NCBI RefSeq assembly: GCF_015229955.1
Contig: NZ_JAAKYZ010000001.1
Location: forward strand, 248,001 to 312,000
Origin: Campylobacter concisus
GTDB lineage: Bacteria; Campylobacterota; Campylobacteria; Campylobacterales; Campylobacteraceae
Direction: 5' to 3'
Length of the DNA: 64,000 nucleotides
Shown piece by piece: positions 39,224-47,251 of this stretch (the stretch's first letter is position 1; each line of letters starts with the position of its first letter). The position numbers were made by a program, and so were the translations under genes. The notes below the pieces were generated by a model, which saw only the letters and a list, made by a program, of their open reading frames with translations, was not told the DNA's origin and did not search any database.

Positions 39224-39916
39224 TCATTTATCCAGCCTTTTTAGCGCGTGTATCGTCAAATTTACGGCAAATGCGATAAAGATAAGTACCAACGCAAGCG
39301 CGATACCCATCGCAAACTCGCCCTTGTTCGTCTCCAGCGACACTGCAGTAGTAATCGTGCGAGTGAAGTATTTGATATTTCCGCCGATCATCATCGCCAC
39401 GCCGACCTCGGCCACGATACGCCCGTACGCCGTCGCTACGACCACCATCAGAGCATACCTCAGCTCGTACAGCACGCAGCCAACGAGCCTAGATGCGCTC
39501 AGACGTAAATTTAGGATGGTTAGATAGTGCTTTTTGTCCATATTTTCCACGACGCTAGCGCTTAGCGAGACGATGATAGGCAGAGCCAGCACGAACTGGC
39601 CGAGCATCACGGCCTTTAGCGTAAAAAGCAGTCCAAACTCGCCAAACGGGCCGTTTCGCGTGATAAACGCGTATAAAATAAGCCCGATCGCAACTGTCGG
39701 CATCGCAAGCGCCGTATCGCTAAGCAATCGTAATACTCGCCGTCCGCGAAAATCGTAAAATCCCAGCGTAAATCCAAGCGGAAAGCCGACTAAAATCGCA
39801 AAAAATATCGAGACGCTCGAAGTGTAAAGCGTCGCCCTGATCGCCGAATACGTCTCCTCGTCGCCGCTAAAAAGCAGCCTAAAGGCCTCCAAAAATCCGT
39901 TTAATAAAAAATCCAA
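39224..39916 (-). CDS. tupB: Tungstate ABC transporter permease
   Basis: A 230-aa inner-membrane permease with about five transmembrane helices (residues ~30-52, 68-88, 100-120, 150-172, 205-225). The EAA-type loop with the conserved Gly is around VVVATAYGRIVAEVGVAMMIGG. It starts with TTG after GGAGA. It is read divergently from tupA, whereas tupABC is usually one co-directional operon. Confidence 0.88.
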   Translation of the reverse strand: MDFLLNGFLEAFRLLFSGDEETYSAIRATLYTSSVSIFFAILVGFPLGFTLGFYDFRGRRVLRLLSDTALAMPTVAIGLILYAFITRNGPFGEFGLLFTLKAVMLGQFVLALPIIVSLSASVVENMDKKHYLTILNLRLSASRLVGCVLYELRYALMVVVATAYGRIVAEVGVAMMIGGNIKYFTRTITTAVSLETNKGEFAMGIALALVLIFIAFAVNLTIHALKRLDK

Positions 39917-39951
39917 ATATTCTTTCTCCGCATATTTCTAAGGTTAATTTA

Positions 39952-39970
39952 ATGTGCTATAATAGCATAC
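39952..39970. promoter_or_regulatory. Divergent tupA/tupB promoter overlapped by a palindrome (copy 4)
   Basis: A 13-bp palindrome (TGCTATAATAGCA, one central base unpaired) at 39955-39967 gives an extended -10 in both directions: TGC-TATAAT for tupA and TGC-TATTAT for tupB. Read as the island operator it is ATGTGC-TATAATA-GCATAC, a degenerate form of ATATGC-N7-GCATAT whose 7-nt spacer is the -10 itself. A protein bound here would block both promoters, consistent with repression by a tungstate- or molybdate-bound ModE-like regulator. Confidence 0.6.
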
Positions 39971-39988
39971 TTTTAAAAAAGGAGAAAA

Positions 39989-40807
39989 ATGAAAAAAGTA
40001 ATATTAGGCTCGCTAATCGCGAGCGTTTTGGCGTTTGCGGGCGATAGCGAACTCATCATGGCTACCACCACCAGCACCGATAACACGGGGCTACTAGACG
40101 CGATCTACCCTGCGTATAAGGCAAAAACCGGCGTCGATATCAAATGGACGGCGGTAGGCACCGGAGCAGCCTTGAAACTCGGCGAAAACTGCGATGCGGA
40201 CATACTTTTCGTGCATTCGCCAAAAGTTGAGAAAGAATTCGTAGAAAAAGGCTTTGGCGTCGAGAGAAAAGCCGTAATGTACAATGATTTCGTCGTTATC
40301 GCCGATAAATCTATCGCCGATAAATTTAAAGGCAAAGACATAAAAGAGAGCTTTGAGCTGATCAAAAAAGAGAATATCAAATTTTTCTCTCGCGGCGATA
40401 AATCAGGCACCGACAACAAAGAAAAAGGTATCTGGAAAAAAATCATCGGCGAAGTGCCTGAAAAAGACGGCTGGTACATGCAAACGGGCCAAGGCATGCT
40501 AGCTACTATCAACGCAGCAGCCGAGCAAAAGGGCGTAACGTTCACCGACCGCGGCACCTACATCAAGTACGAGGACACCAAAAAAGGCGCGCCTGAGATG
40601 GTTATCATCAACGAGGGCGACAACGACCTAAAGAACTTCTACTCGCTAATCGCGGTAAATCCGAAGCACTGCGCTAAGGCCGACATCGAAAACGCGAATA
40701 AATTTATCGAGTGGGCGACTAGCGAAGAGGGTCAGAAGTTTATCGGCGACTTTAAGCTGCTAAATAAGCCGCTTTTCACGCCTGATGCGAATACTCGCAA
40801 GAACTAA
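39989..40807 (+). CDS. tupA: Tungstate-binding periplasmic protein
   Basis: A 272-aa solute-binding protein with an N-terminal signal peptide (KKVILGSLIASVLAFA). The TupA signature is MATTTSTDNTGLLDAIYPAY, with ADILFVHSPKVEKEF, RGDKSGTDNKEK and GMLATINAAAEQKG carrying the anion-binding Ser/Thr/Arg residues. TupA proteins bind tungstate far more tightly than molybdate. It implies that the formate dehydrogenases on this island are tungsten enzymes or can use tungsten. The ATG follows AAAAAGGAG. Confidence 0.93.
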   Translation: MKKVILGSLIASVLAFAGDSELIMATTTSTDNTGLLDAIYPAYKAKTGVDIKWTAVGTGAALKLGENCDADILFVHSPKVEKEFVEKGFGVERKAVMYNDFVVIADKSIADKFKGKDIKESFELIKKENIKFFSRGDKSGTDNKEKGIWKKIIGEVPEKDGWYMQTGQGMLATINAAAEQKGVTFTDRGTYIKYEDTKKGAPEMVIINEGDNDLKNFYSLIAVNPKHCAKADIENANKFIEWATSEEGQKFIGDFKLLNKPLFTPDANTRKN

Positions 40808-40858
40808 TTTTTTTACGTGCAAATTTGGGTTAAATTTAGAGCTTAAATTCGCGTGATT

Positions 40859-40885
40859 AGGGCGCGCTTTGCGCCCTTTTTCTTT
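40859..40885 (+). terminator. Rho-independent terminator after tupA
   Basis: Stem AGGGCGC / GCGCCCT (7 bp) with loop GCTTT, followed by a T-rich tract TTTTTCTTTCTT. It lies 51 bp past the tupA stop, before the convergent aminotransferase gene. Confidence 0.9.
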
Positions 40886-41005
40886 CTTAAATTTACTCTT
40901 TTTAGTTTTTAAATTTAATCAAATTTGACCGCCCAAACCCGTATCTTTACGGCGTAAAATTTCAAATTTGACCTTTTCGCGAGCCGAATTTTAATCCGCT
41001 TAAAT

Positions 41006-42331
41006 TTAAATTTTCCCGCCGAACATCTCGTACATCGCCTTTTCCTCGCCCCAGAGATCGCGGTGCTTTTTGATACAGGATTTTATCGCGCCAACTAGAT
41101 ATAGCACGTCTTGCTCGGTGTGCGTGTAGTGCAAGCTCACGCGCACGAAGCCGGGCTTGCTCTCGGGCATGCGACCCTCCTTGATACCCAGCAGATCGTG
41201 AGCGTACGGCCCCGCGCACATCACGCCCGCGCGCGTCTGGATACCGAAGTCATTGCTAAGGCTCGCGGCGAAATCATACGCCGAGACGCCGCGCACGTTA
41301 AAGGAAATTATCGGCAGTCGCGGCGCGCCCTTTGGAGCGTAGTTTATGACCTCGTCAATGCCTGCTAGCTCGCGCTCAAAAAGCCGTGCGAGCTCGTCCT
41401 CGGCGTTTTTTATTTGCTCGAAGCCCACCTCGTTTCGCAGCGCGTAAGCCAAATTTGCCCGCATAAGCCCGATAATAGGCGGCGTACCGCCTTCTTCTAG
41501 CTGCTCGGGATTTTTCAAAAACACGTGCCCTTCGCGGCTAGCGTAGGCGACCGTTCCGCCCGCGGCAAATGTCGGCACGTCGCTACCGAGCAGCTCTTTT
41601 TTAATCGCCAAAAGCCCGCAGCTAGCAGGCCCTCCTAATAGCTTATGCGGCGAGAGGAAAATCGCGTCAAAATAGTCACAATCTAAATTTGCGTGCGAAC
41701 TCAGCGCCGCGCAGTCAAAGGCCACGATGCCGCCCGCAGCTCTGATTAGCTCGCTGATCTTTTTATAGTCGCTAATGACGCCCGTGACGTTCGAGGCGGC
41801 GCTAAACGAGCCAATAATGCGGCGTCCGGCATTTAGCTTCAGGATGCGCTCAAGCGCTAGCAGATCGATCTCGCCTGATTCACTAAGTGGCACGCGCATG
41901 TAGTCGCAAAGCCCCTCGCGAAAGCTAAGCTCGTTTGAGTGGTGTTCGTACGGCGAAACGAGCACGAGCGGAGGCTGCGCGGCGCGTAAATTTGCCTCGC
42001 CGATCGCGCTTCTGGTTGCAGGCGGCAGGTAGATGCCAAGCAGCTCCTGAAATTTCTTGATCGCTGCCGTCGCACCCTGCCCACAGGCGATGAGATAAAA
42101 CCGCTCGTCAAGGCCTAGCAGCTTTTTTAGGCTCTCGCGCGCGCCCTCGTAGCGCCGCTGCGTGATGATGGCGCTCGAGCTACTGTCGGAGTGTGTGTTG
42201 GCGTAGGTTTTGAGAACATCTGCTATCTCGCGCTCTACGGGCTCATAAGCAAGCCCGGAAGCCGCGAAATCAAAATAATGCACGCCCGGTTTTAGGATGA
42301 TATTTTTTCTTATTTCGTCTAAATTTGCCAT
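41006..42331 (-). CDS. Class V aminotransferase / cysteine desulfurase-like protein
   Basis: A 441-aa PLP enzyme of the NifS/SufS/Csd fold. The Schiff-base Lys is in FLSPHKLLGGPASCGLL; SAASNVTGVISDY and GGIVAFDCAA bind cofactor; a late Cys in TRAGVMCAGPYAHDLLG is in the position of the loop nucleophile. It may mobilise sulfur or selenium from cysteine or selenocysteine. It sits between the tungstate transporter and the modE/fdhD operon. FdhD is known to take sulfur from IscS and pass it to the cofactor of formate dehydrogenase, so a dedicated donor is a reasonable guess. Isolated from its neighbours by >180 bp on both sides. Confidence 0.75.
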   Translation of the reverse strand: MANLDEIRKNIILKPGVHYFDFAASGLAYEPVEREIADVLKTYANTHSDSSSSAIITQRRYEGARESLKKLLGLDERFYLIACGQGATAAIKKFQELLGIYLPPATRSAIGEANLRAAQPPLVLVSPYEHHSNELSFREGLCDYMRVPLSESGEIDLLALERILKLNAGRRIIGSFSAASNVTGVISDYKKISELIRAAGGIVAFDCAALSSHANLDCDYFDAIFLSPHKLLGGPASCGLLAIKKELLGSDVPTFAAGGTVAYASREGHVFLKNPEQLEEGGTPPIIGLMRANLAYALRNEVGFEQIKNAEDELARLFERELAGIDEVINYAPKGAPRLPIISFNVRGVSAYDFAASLSNDFGIQTRAGVMCAGPYAHDLLGIKEGRMPESKPGFVRVSLHYTHTEQDVLYLVGAIKSCIKKHRDLWGEEKAMYEMFGGKI

Positions 42332-42514
42332 TTTTTACTCTTTAAATTTGATACAGTAATTATAGTAAATTTTCGCAAATTTCGGGCTTTTGCTGTGGAA
42401 ATGATTTAGTAAATTTGGAGGTTAAATTTGAACAAGCTAAATTTAACCGCAAAGCGGCAAATTTAACTTAATAAAGCAGAGAATCGCGAGCCACAGAGGC
42501 TCACGACCATTTTA

Positions 42515-42703
42515 TTATTTGTTTATAAAATTTTTCTCTAGCCACTCGATAGCTTTTGCTTCGCTCTCGAAGCGTCCGCTTTTAGCGACCTGATTTTGCC
42601 CCTCGTAGAAGCGAATCCTGATACCGTCTTGGACGCTATCTACCTTTATTCTAGTGATCTTGTCTTTGTTTAGATAGACCCTATCGTTTAGTTTTACGTA
42701 CAT
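42515..42703 (-). CDS. Small hypothetical protein downstream of modE
   Basis: A 62-aa protein, start at 42703 with GGGAGAAAA upstream. Predicted as a beta-rich body (YVKLNDRVYLNKDKITRIKVDS, IRIRFYEGQNQV) followed by a helix (EAKAIEWLEKNFI). No known family recognised. It follows the ModE-like gene by 27 bp on the same strand and is probably in the fdhD-modE transcript. A hairpin GAGCC-ACAGA-GGCTC at ~42491-42505 lies just after the stop. Confidence 0.65.
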   Translation of the reverse strand: MYVKLNDRVYLNKDKITRIKVDSVQDGIRIRFYEGQNQVAKSGRFESEAKAIEWLEKNFINK

Positions 42704-42730
42704 TTTTTCTCCCTTAAATTTGATGTGGTT

Positions 42731-43498
42731 TTATTTCTTTTTATCGTTTGCGTCGTCTTTGGCCGAGTCCTTTTTCTCGCCGTCTTTTTTCAAAAACAGC
42801 TCCTTAAAGCGCTTATCCGCAAAGTCCTCGATGTCGTTTTGTAGCTGCCTATAGGCGTTTATGAGCTCATGCGCGCGCTCGTTTAGCGTCGTGCCGGCGT
42901 TTTCGCCGCCGCCTTGTTTGGTGGTAAAGAGCTCCTCTTTTAGATTTTTTTGCAAAATTTGCAGATGAGTCCAGCATTTTTTATAGTTCATGCCTAGGAT
43001 TTCGGCGGCCTTTGAGATCGAGCCGACCTCGGCGATGACGTCTAGGACTTCGGTTTTGCCCTTGCCGAAGATCAGCTCGCCCTCGTCGTTTTCTATCCAA
43101 GTTTTGGTTTTTACTCTCATCTTTTTTCCTTTCTTCTCCTTAAAACACCCCAACTGGCAGTATTTTACGTCGATTTTATAGTCTTTTAGCGTCGAGCGGA
43201 TCGTCTTTAGTCCCACGCCCCCAGCCGCGTCTCTAGCGTCTTTGCACAGTATTCTGCCCTTTTCGTCGGTCATCTGTTTTAGCTGCGTCATCACGGTGTA
43301 TTTGCCGCGTCCGTTTTCCAGCCCGCCAAACTGCCCCAACTCGCAGTTATCGATCTTTACGCCCATTTTTTCGGCCTCGTCGCTAACCTCGCCGATCTCT
43401 ACGCCTAGCTTTGCGGCGATCTTAAACGCCGCGCCGCAGTCTAGCCTGCCCTTTGGATTTAACAGTTTTGTTATCAGTTCGCGGATTTGCTCACTCAT
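42731..43498 (-). CDS. ModE-like transcription regulator with duplicated N-terminal Cys domain
   Basis: A 255-aa protein. Residues ~140-230 are a ModE/LysR-type winged helix (KTEVLDVIAEVGSISKAAEILGMNYKKCWTHLQILQ, then the KQGGGENAGTTLNERAHELI wing). In place of the Mop/TOBE domains of E. coli ModE it has an N-terminal half with two copies of a ~40-residue unit, each with a short helix-turn-helix-like part and ending in C-x-LG-x-F (NCELGQFGG and YCQLGCFKE). Its gene overlaps fdhD by 8 bp. It is the best candidate to bind the ATATGC palindromes of this island. Similar to C. jejuni Cj1507c (ModE) as I recall. Confidence 0.8.
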   Translation of the reverse strand: MSEQIRELITKLLNPKGRLDCGAAFKIAAKLGVEIGEVSDEAEKMGVKIDNCELGQFGGLENGRGKYTVMTQLKQMTDEKGRILCKDARDAAGGVGLKTIRSTLKDYKIDVKYCQLGCFKEKKGKKMRVKTKTWIENDEGELIFGKGKTEVLDVIAEVGSISKAAEILGMNYKKCWTHLQILQKNLKEELFTTKQGGGENAGTTLNERAHELINAYRQLQNDIEDFADKRFKELFLKKDGEKKDSAKDDANDKKK

Positions 43499-44273
43499 AG
43501 ATTCTCTCTGCGCCGCTATACACGTTTATGTTTTCGCCGCGAGCAAAGCCGCACAGCGTTAGGTTAAATTTACGCGCTATCACGACGCCAAGACTAGTCG
43601 GAGCTGTACGCGAGACGAGCACTGGGATGCCGTGCATGACGGCTTTTGCGACCATTTCGGAGCTGAGCCTGCCGCTCACCATCAAAAACGAATTTTGCAG
43701 CTGCGCGCCGGCTAGTATAGCTTTGCCGACGGCTTTGTCTATGGTATTATGCTGAGCGATATCCTCGCCGATGTAAAACTGCTCTCCGTTCACGAAAAGC
43801 TTAGCCGTATGCACGCAGCCCGTCATCTCGTAAAGCTCGCACTGCGTGTAAAACTGCCCCATCTGGCGCAAAATTTCGTCTTTGTTAAATTTGACGTCGG
43901 CCTTTACGGAGCGCGCCGCCATAGCCCCCGGGTCGATATTTGCCGTCGAGCTGCGTCCACAGCCGCTGATTATCACCTTTTCTTCGTCAAACTGCTCGAG
44001 GCGCTTTTCGTTGATTTTAGCCTTTACCCGCACGCTTAAAGCGTCGCTTGAAAGCTCTATGCTCTCGATATCTTCAGGGCTTGCGATCAAATTTTCGCTG
44101 ATGAGATAGCCAGCAGCTAGAGCCTCCTGATCGGTCGGAGTCGCCATGAGCGCGCCGAAACGCTTGCCGTTTATGTAGATCTCAAGCTTGATCTCGCGCA
44201 CCAAAATATCATCAACGACGCTTTTTTGCGCGCCTTTAAATTTGGTGATTTGGGTCGTAAAAATAGGTTGCAT
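43491..44273 (-). CDS. fdhD: Formate dehydrogenase sulfurtransferase FdhD
   Basis: A 260-aa FdhD. The Cys-bearing motif VIISGCGRSSTA is present near residue 108 (a single Cys in the loop, rather than the CxxC of E. coli), with the N-terminal EIYINGKRFGALMATPTDQEALAAGYL, then ALFEMTGCVHTAKLF-like and the C-terminal TAPTSLGVVIA. It transfers sulfur to the Mo/W-bis-pterin of formate dehydrogenase. First gene of the fdhD-modE unit, with an ATATGC palindrome upstream. Confidence 0.92.
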   Translation of the reverse strand: MQPIFTTQITKFKGAQKSVVDDILVREIKLEIYINGKRFGALMATPTDQEALAAGYLISENLIASPEDIESIELSSDALSVRVKAKINEKRLEQFDEEKVIISGCGRSSTANIDPGAMAARSVKADVKFNKDEILRQMGQFYTQCELYEMTGCVHTAKLFVNGEQFYIGEDIAQHNTIDKAVGKAILAGAQLQNSFLMVSGRLSSEMVAKAVMHGIPVLVSRTAPTSLGVVIARKFNLTLCGFARGENINVYSGAERIYE

Positions 44274-44409
44274 GATTTTCCTTAATTTTTGCGAAATGAT
44301 AGCTTGAAAATCTAAATTTAAGATTTGATTCTAGTGAAATCTTGCTTAAATCAAGCAAAAACTTAAACGTATTTTAGCGCGTTTTTATCGGCATCTGATG
44401 ATGATTTAT

Positions 44410-44428
44410 ATATGCAAATTTAGCATAT
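44410..44428. promoter_or_regulatory. Palindromic operator upstream of fdhD-modE (copy 3)
   Basis: ATATGC-AAATTTA-GCATAT, 6-bp arms and 7-nt spacer, centred ~146 bp before the fdhD start; a minus-strand TAGAAT at 44333-44328 could be the -10, about 88 bp away, one helical turn further than in copies 1 and 2. If the ModE-like protein binds here, it would control its own operon. Confidence 0.65.
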
Positions 44429-44704
44429 TTCTTAAGATATTTTTTGACTAAGATTTTATCATTATCTGTTATTTGCATAAGAAATGAAGGAATAATAAAA
44501 AATAGCATAAGGCTAGAACGAGATCGCACATAACTTGCCGCATATGTAGGTTAAATCTTGAAAAATCATAAATATAATTTGCGGCCTGACGTAAGACCGA
44601 GAAGGAAATTTATATTATAGAGTCGAGTCAAAAAACTAATTTTTATCAAGCCGTATTTTACTGTTATATAGCCCGTGCATGACTCAAACACGCCGACCGT
44701 ATAT

Positions 44705-44738
44705 AAAAAGCCCTTAATTATATTCATTAAGGGTTTTT
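44705..44738. terminator. Bidirectional terminator-like hairpin
   Basis: Stem CCCTTAAT / ATTAAGGG (8 bp), 7-nt loop, flanked by AAAAAG on the left and TTTTT on the right, so it can end transcription from either side. Confidence 0.7.
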
Positions 44739-44810
44739 ATATGAAAACTTAGACATTTTGCCGATGAAAAATCATTTTCGAGCGATAAAGTTTCGTCTAA
44801 GTTTTTATAT
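44739..44810. repeat. 16-bp inverted repeat around a 40-bp spacer
   Basis: ATATGAAAACTTAGAC at 44739-44754 and GTCTAAGTTTTTATAT at 44795-44810 are inverted copies with one mismatch. The spacer has a further short stem (GAAAA/TTTTC). It directly abuts the bidirectional terminator; no gene is inside. Confidence 0.5.
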
Positions 44811-45406
44811 TTTTCTTTTTACCTGACCAAAGAAAAATATAGGCCGTCTGTCAAGACCTTGCAGCTAACTCATTTGAGTTTGCTAAGTAAGTATTAACAT
44901 ATCGTCCTATGTAGGAGTTGTTTGTTATTGATGTTTTGATAAATGATATTAAGTTCTAAGACTGTACGGTGGAATTAGAAGCTGTTATTTTTTTATTAAG
45001 TTAAAGTAAATTTTGGTTTATAGGGAAATTTACTTTTGTTTTTTTATTTGGTATTTTAGCACAAATTTTAAAAATTAAGATGTTGCTAGTTTTCTTATAG
45101 CATAAATAAAGATTAAAGTATGTACTGTTTTTGAGCAAGAAATAAGAATCAAAAAGAAGAGTATTTTTGTGTGGGATTAAGATTATTTAATAAAACAAGC
45201 ATCGTTATAATATAGCCGTATTTATTTTTGTAGACGTATTAAAAATCTCGATTTTATCGTGTTAAAAATATATTTATACCATAACGATCTTATTTTTTCC
45301 AAATTACTAACAGTCGTATTTGCAAAAAAGCCCCGATTTGATAATCAACAAAGCTTAATATTTTCTTCTGTATTGACTTGAGTATTTGCTAGATAATTAA
45401 TCTCAC

Positions 45407-45679
45407 TCAAACTATCGCCACTCTTTTACCGCAAGCTTTTATGTAGTTAAAGAATGTTTTATACTTGATATTATACGCTCCGCTTTCTATCCTAGCTACG
45501 GCTGATTGGGTTATGCCCATCCTTTTAGCTACCTCGCTTTGAGTTAGCCCGGCTTCGCTTCTGGCGTCTATTAAAGCTTCTATGGCTTTATATTCGTCCT
45601 CTAACGCATCGTATTGCGCTTTAAATTCCGGATTTTTTAGCTCTTCTTTTAAAACTTCTCTAAAATTAACGGTTCCCAT
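45407..45679 (-). CDS. XRE-family antitoxin, HigA-like
   Basis: A 90-aa protein with a helix-turn-helix (residues ~45-70: SEAGLTQSEVAKRMGITQSAVARIESG) typical of HigA/XRE antitoxins, which neutralise the toxin and repress their own promoter. It starts within the last codons of the toxin gene (14-bp overlap), toxin first, which is the HigBA order. Located between the formate module and the integrase, so it may stabilise the island. Confidence 0.88.
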   Translation of the reverse strand: MGTVNFREVLKEELKNPEFKAQYDALEDEYKAIEALIDARSEAGLTQSEVAKRMGITQSAVARIESGAYNIKYKTFFNYIKACGKRVAIV

Positions 45680-45995
45680 CTTTAAACTCCCTTAATCTTT
45701 GTTCCGCCAAATTTAGTATGCTTTTTGGCGTTTTTTGCGTTTTTTTGACAAAAATTAGCAGGATTATTATTTTTTTGCCGATTTCATAACAATATATGCT
45801 TCTAGCTATTCCTTCATCCGACTTTATACGTATCTCAAATAGTCCGTCCTTTAGGCTTTTGGTGTATGGCTCCCCTAAGGTATTGCCCCTAGCCTCTAAG
45901 AGCTCGAACATTTTATAACCTCTTTGCCTGAGACCGGTCGGCAGCTCCAAGAACTCGTCTTTTATGGCTTCGCTTGCAAATTCTACGCTCCACAT
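45666..45995 (-). CDS. RelE/HigB-like toxin
   Basis: A 109-aa protein of the RelE/ParE superfamily, phage Gp49-like (HigB) branch: MWSVEFASEAIKDEFLELP, the central LYEIRIKSDEGIARSIYCYE-type strand pair (here DGLFEIRIKSDEG ... RSIYCYEIGKKIIILLIFVKKTQKTP). The KKTQKTP stretch is characteristic of HigB-type mRNA interferases. Likely to cleave mRNA on the ribosome. Paired with the downstream antitoxin. Confidence 0.87.
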   Translation of the reverse strand: MWSVEFASEAIKDEFLELPTGLRQRGYKMFELLEARGNTLGEPYTKSLKDGLFEIRIKSDEGIARSIYCYEIGKKIIILLIFVKKTQKTPKSILNLAEQRLREFKDGNR

Positions 45996-46093
45996 CGCAA
46001 TCCTTCTGTGTAACTAAGCCGTATTATACCATACATGATATAAAATGCAGTTTGTTTTACGCATTTGTCGCCGAATAAGTAACTTGTATAAAC

Positions 46094-47251
46094 CTACTCA
46101 TACAAAGATTCCACCATCTCTCGTCCGCTATCTGGCATTAGTTTAGCGTATCTTAAGGTATGGTTGATATCAGAGTGATTCATTAGCTTTTTTATCGTTA
46201 GTATCGGAGTGCCCTTTATAGCAAGATGCGAAGCGAACGTATGCCTAAGGGTGTGAATGACTACTCTATTAGTAGCATCGCTTATATCCAAATTTTGATT
46301 AAAAAGCTTATTAAGTAACGGCTGTAAGACATTTTGAATAGTGGCTTTTGGTTTATTTACTAAAAAGTCGTTCGGGGATAGGGAGGTATAAATTTGATTG
46401 ATCATTTCTAGCGCCCTTTTGCTTAAAAACCCCGTATACGTGCTCTTTGTTTTAAAATCGCTTATGGTAACTGATTTAGTAGATAGCGCCAAATCCTTTT
46501 TTTTAATGTTTAAAATTCCTTCTAATCTAGCTCCCGTGCAAAGCGCAAGATCAACGAATAGCTCTAAGGCAAAATCTCCTTTAGCCGCTACTTCTTTGCG
46601 CAAAAGTTCTATCTCTATAAGCTCTAAAAATCTTTCTCGCTTGTTGTTTGGTTTTTTTAGCTCTATCTTGTACGGGCTAATATGATCGATAAGGTCGTTT
46701 TTTATAGCGTGATTAAAAATCGTCCTAACTATACCCATTATAGCGTTTATCCTGGATTGCGACAGCTTTCGTTTGGTTTTAGGCGAGATTATCTGAGAAA
46801 TATCTTTATGATGCTCATTTATCATCTCGGGTGTTATCTGTGTCGTGGCTAGACCGCCTAACTTATCCTTATGGTAAATTTCGTAATCTCGTCTTTGCTC
46901 TTTTATATTGACGGCGTTATCGGGTTCTTTTTCTAGCTTAAATCCGAAAAATGCGTCTGCGATCTCATCAAATTTAAGCGAGTTTTTGTTGTTCTTGGCT
47001 ATTATTTTCTTGGTTATGCTATCTGGCAATTCGCCATTTCTTTGCTTGGCGTCGAATTCTTTCTTTTTATTATATGCGTAGGTTATATTTACGCCTTCGG
47101 ATTTTGATCCGATTTTTACGTTGGCCTTTTTGCCTTCAAGCGTAACTCTCATATAAAAAACCACGTCGCCGCTAGCTAGATTATTAAAGAAAATTCCCGG
47201 ATATTTATTGACTCCAAAAGCAGAGTTGTAATTTTTAAGCTTTCCTGCCAT
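46094..47251 (-). CDS. int: Tyrosine-type site-specific integrase
   Basis: A 385-aa phage-type integrase. The N-terminal ~90 residues are a DUF4102-like arm-binding region, followed by a SAM-like core-binding domain (~95-195) and a catalytic domain with R in ALCTGARLEGIL, the H-x-x-R box HTLRHTFASHLA, the second His region in LMNHSDINHTLRY and the nucleophile Tyr in that segment (TLRYAKL). The gene ends ~1.3 kb before attR and its start is ~150 bp from attR. It should catalyse insertion at the 3' end of tRNA-Asn. Confidence 0.95.
   Translation of the reverse strand: MAGKLKNYNSAFGVNKYPGIFFNNLASGDVVFYMRVTLEGKKANVKIGSKSEGVNITYAYNKKKEFDAKQRNGELPDSITKKIIAKNNKNSLKFDEIADAFFGFKLEKEPDNAVNIKEQRRDYEIYHKDKLGGLATTQITPEMINEHHKDISQIISPKTKRKLSQSRINAIMGIVRTIFNHAIKNDLIDHISPYKIELKKPNNKRERFLELIEIELLRKEVAAKGDFALELFVDLALCTGARLEGILNIKKKDLALSTKSVTISDFKTKSTYTGFLSKRALEMINQIYTSLSPNDFLVNKPKATIQNVLQPLLNKLFNQNLDISDATNRVVIHTLRHTFASHLAIKGTPILTIKKLMNHSDINHTLRYAKLMPDSGREMVESLYE

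Larger units (their letters stand above)
44274..45406. other. Long AT-rich gap between fdhD and the toxin-antitoxin pair
   Basis: No coding sequence or tRNA is seen in these 1.1 kb. It holds the fdhD control region (operator at 44410-44428), a bidirectional terminator hairpin at 44705-44738, and a 16-bp inverted repeat at 44739-44754 and 44795-44810. From ~44900 it is simple AT-rich DNA, in contrast with the GC-rich module to its left, so it may mark a junction between two acquired segments. Confidence 0.6.

Noticed and set aside
40859-40885. Operator for tupA at its 3' end
   Set aside because: GC-rich stem followed by a T-tract after the stop codon fits a terminator better.
44274-45406. A tRNA-Sec gene or small RNA gene in the long gap
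   Set aside because: No T-arm consensus or long acceptor stem was found on either strand.
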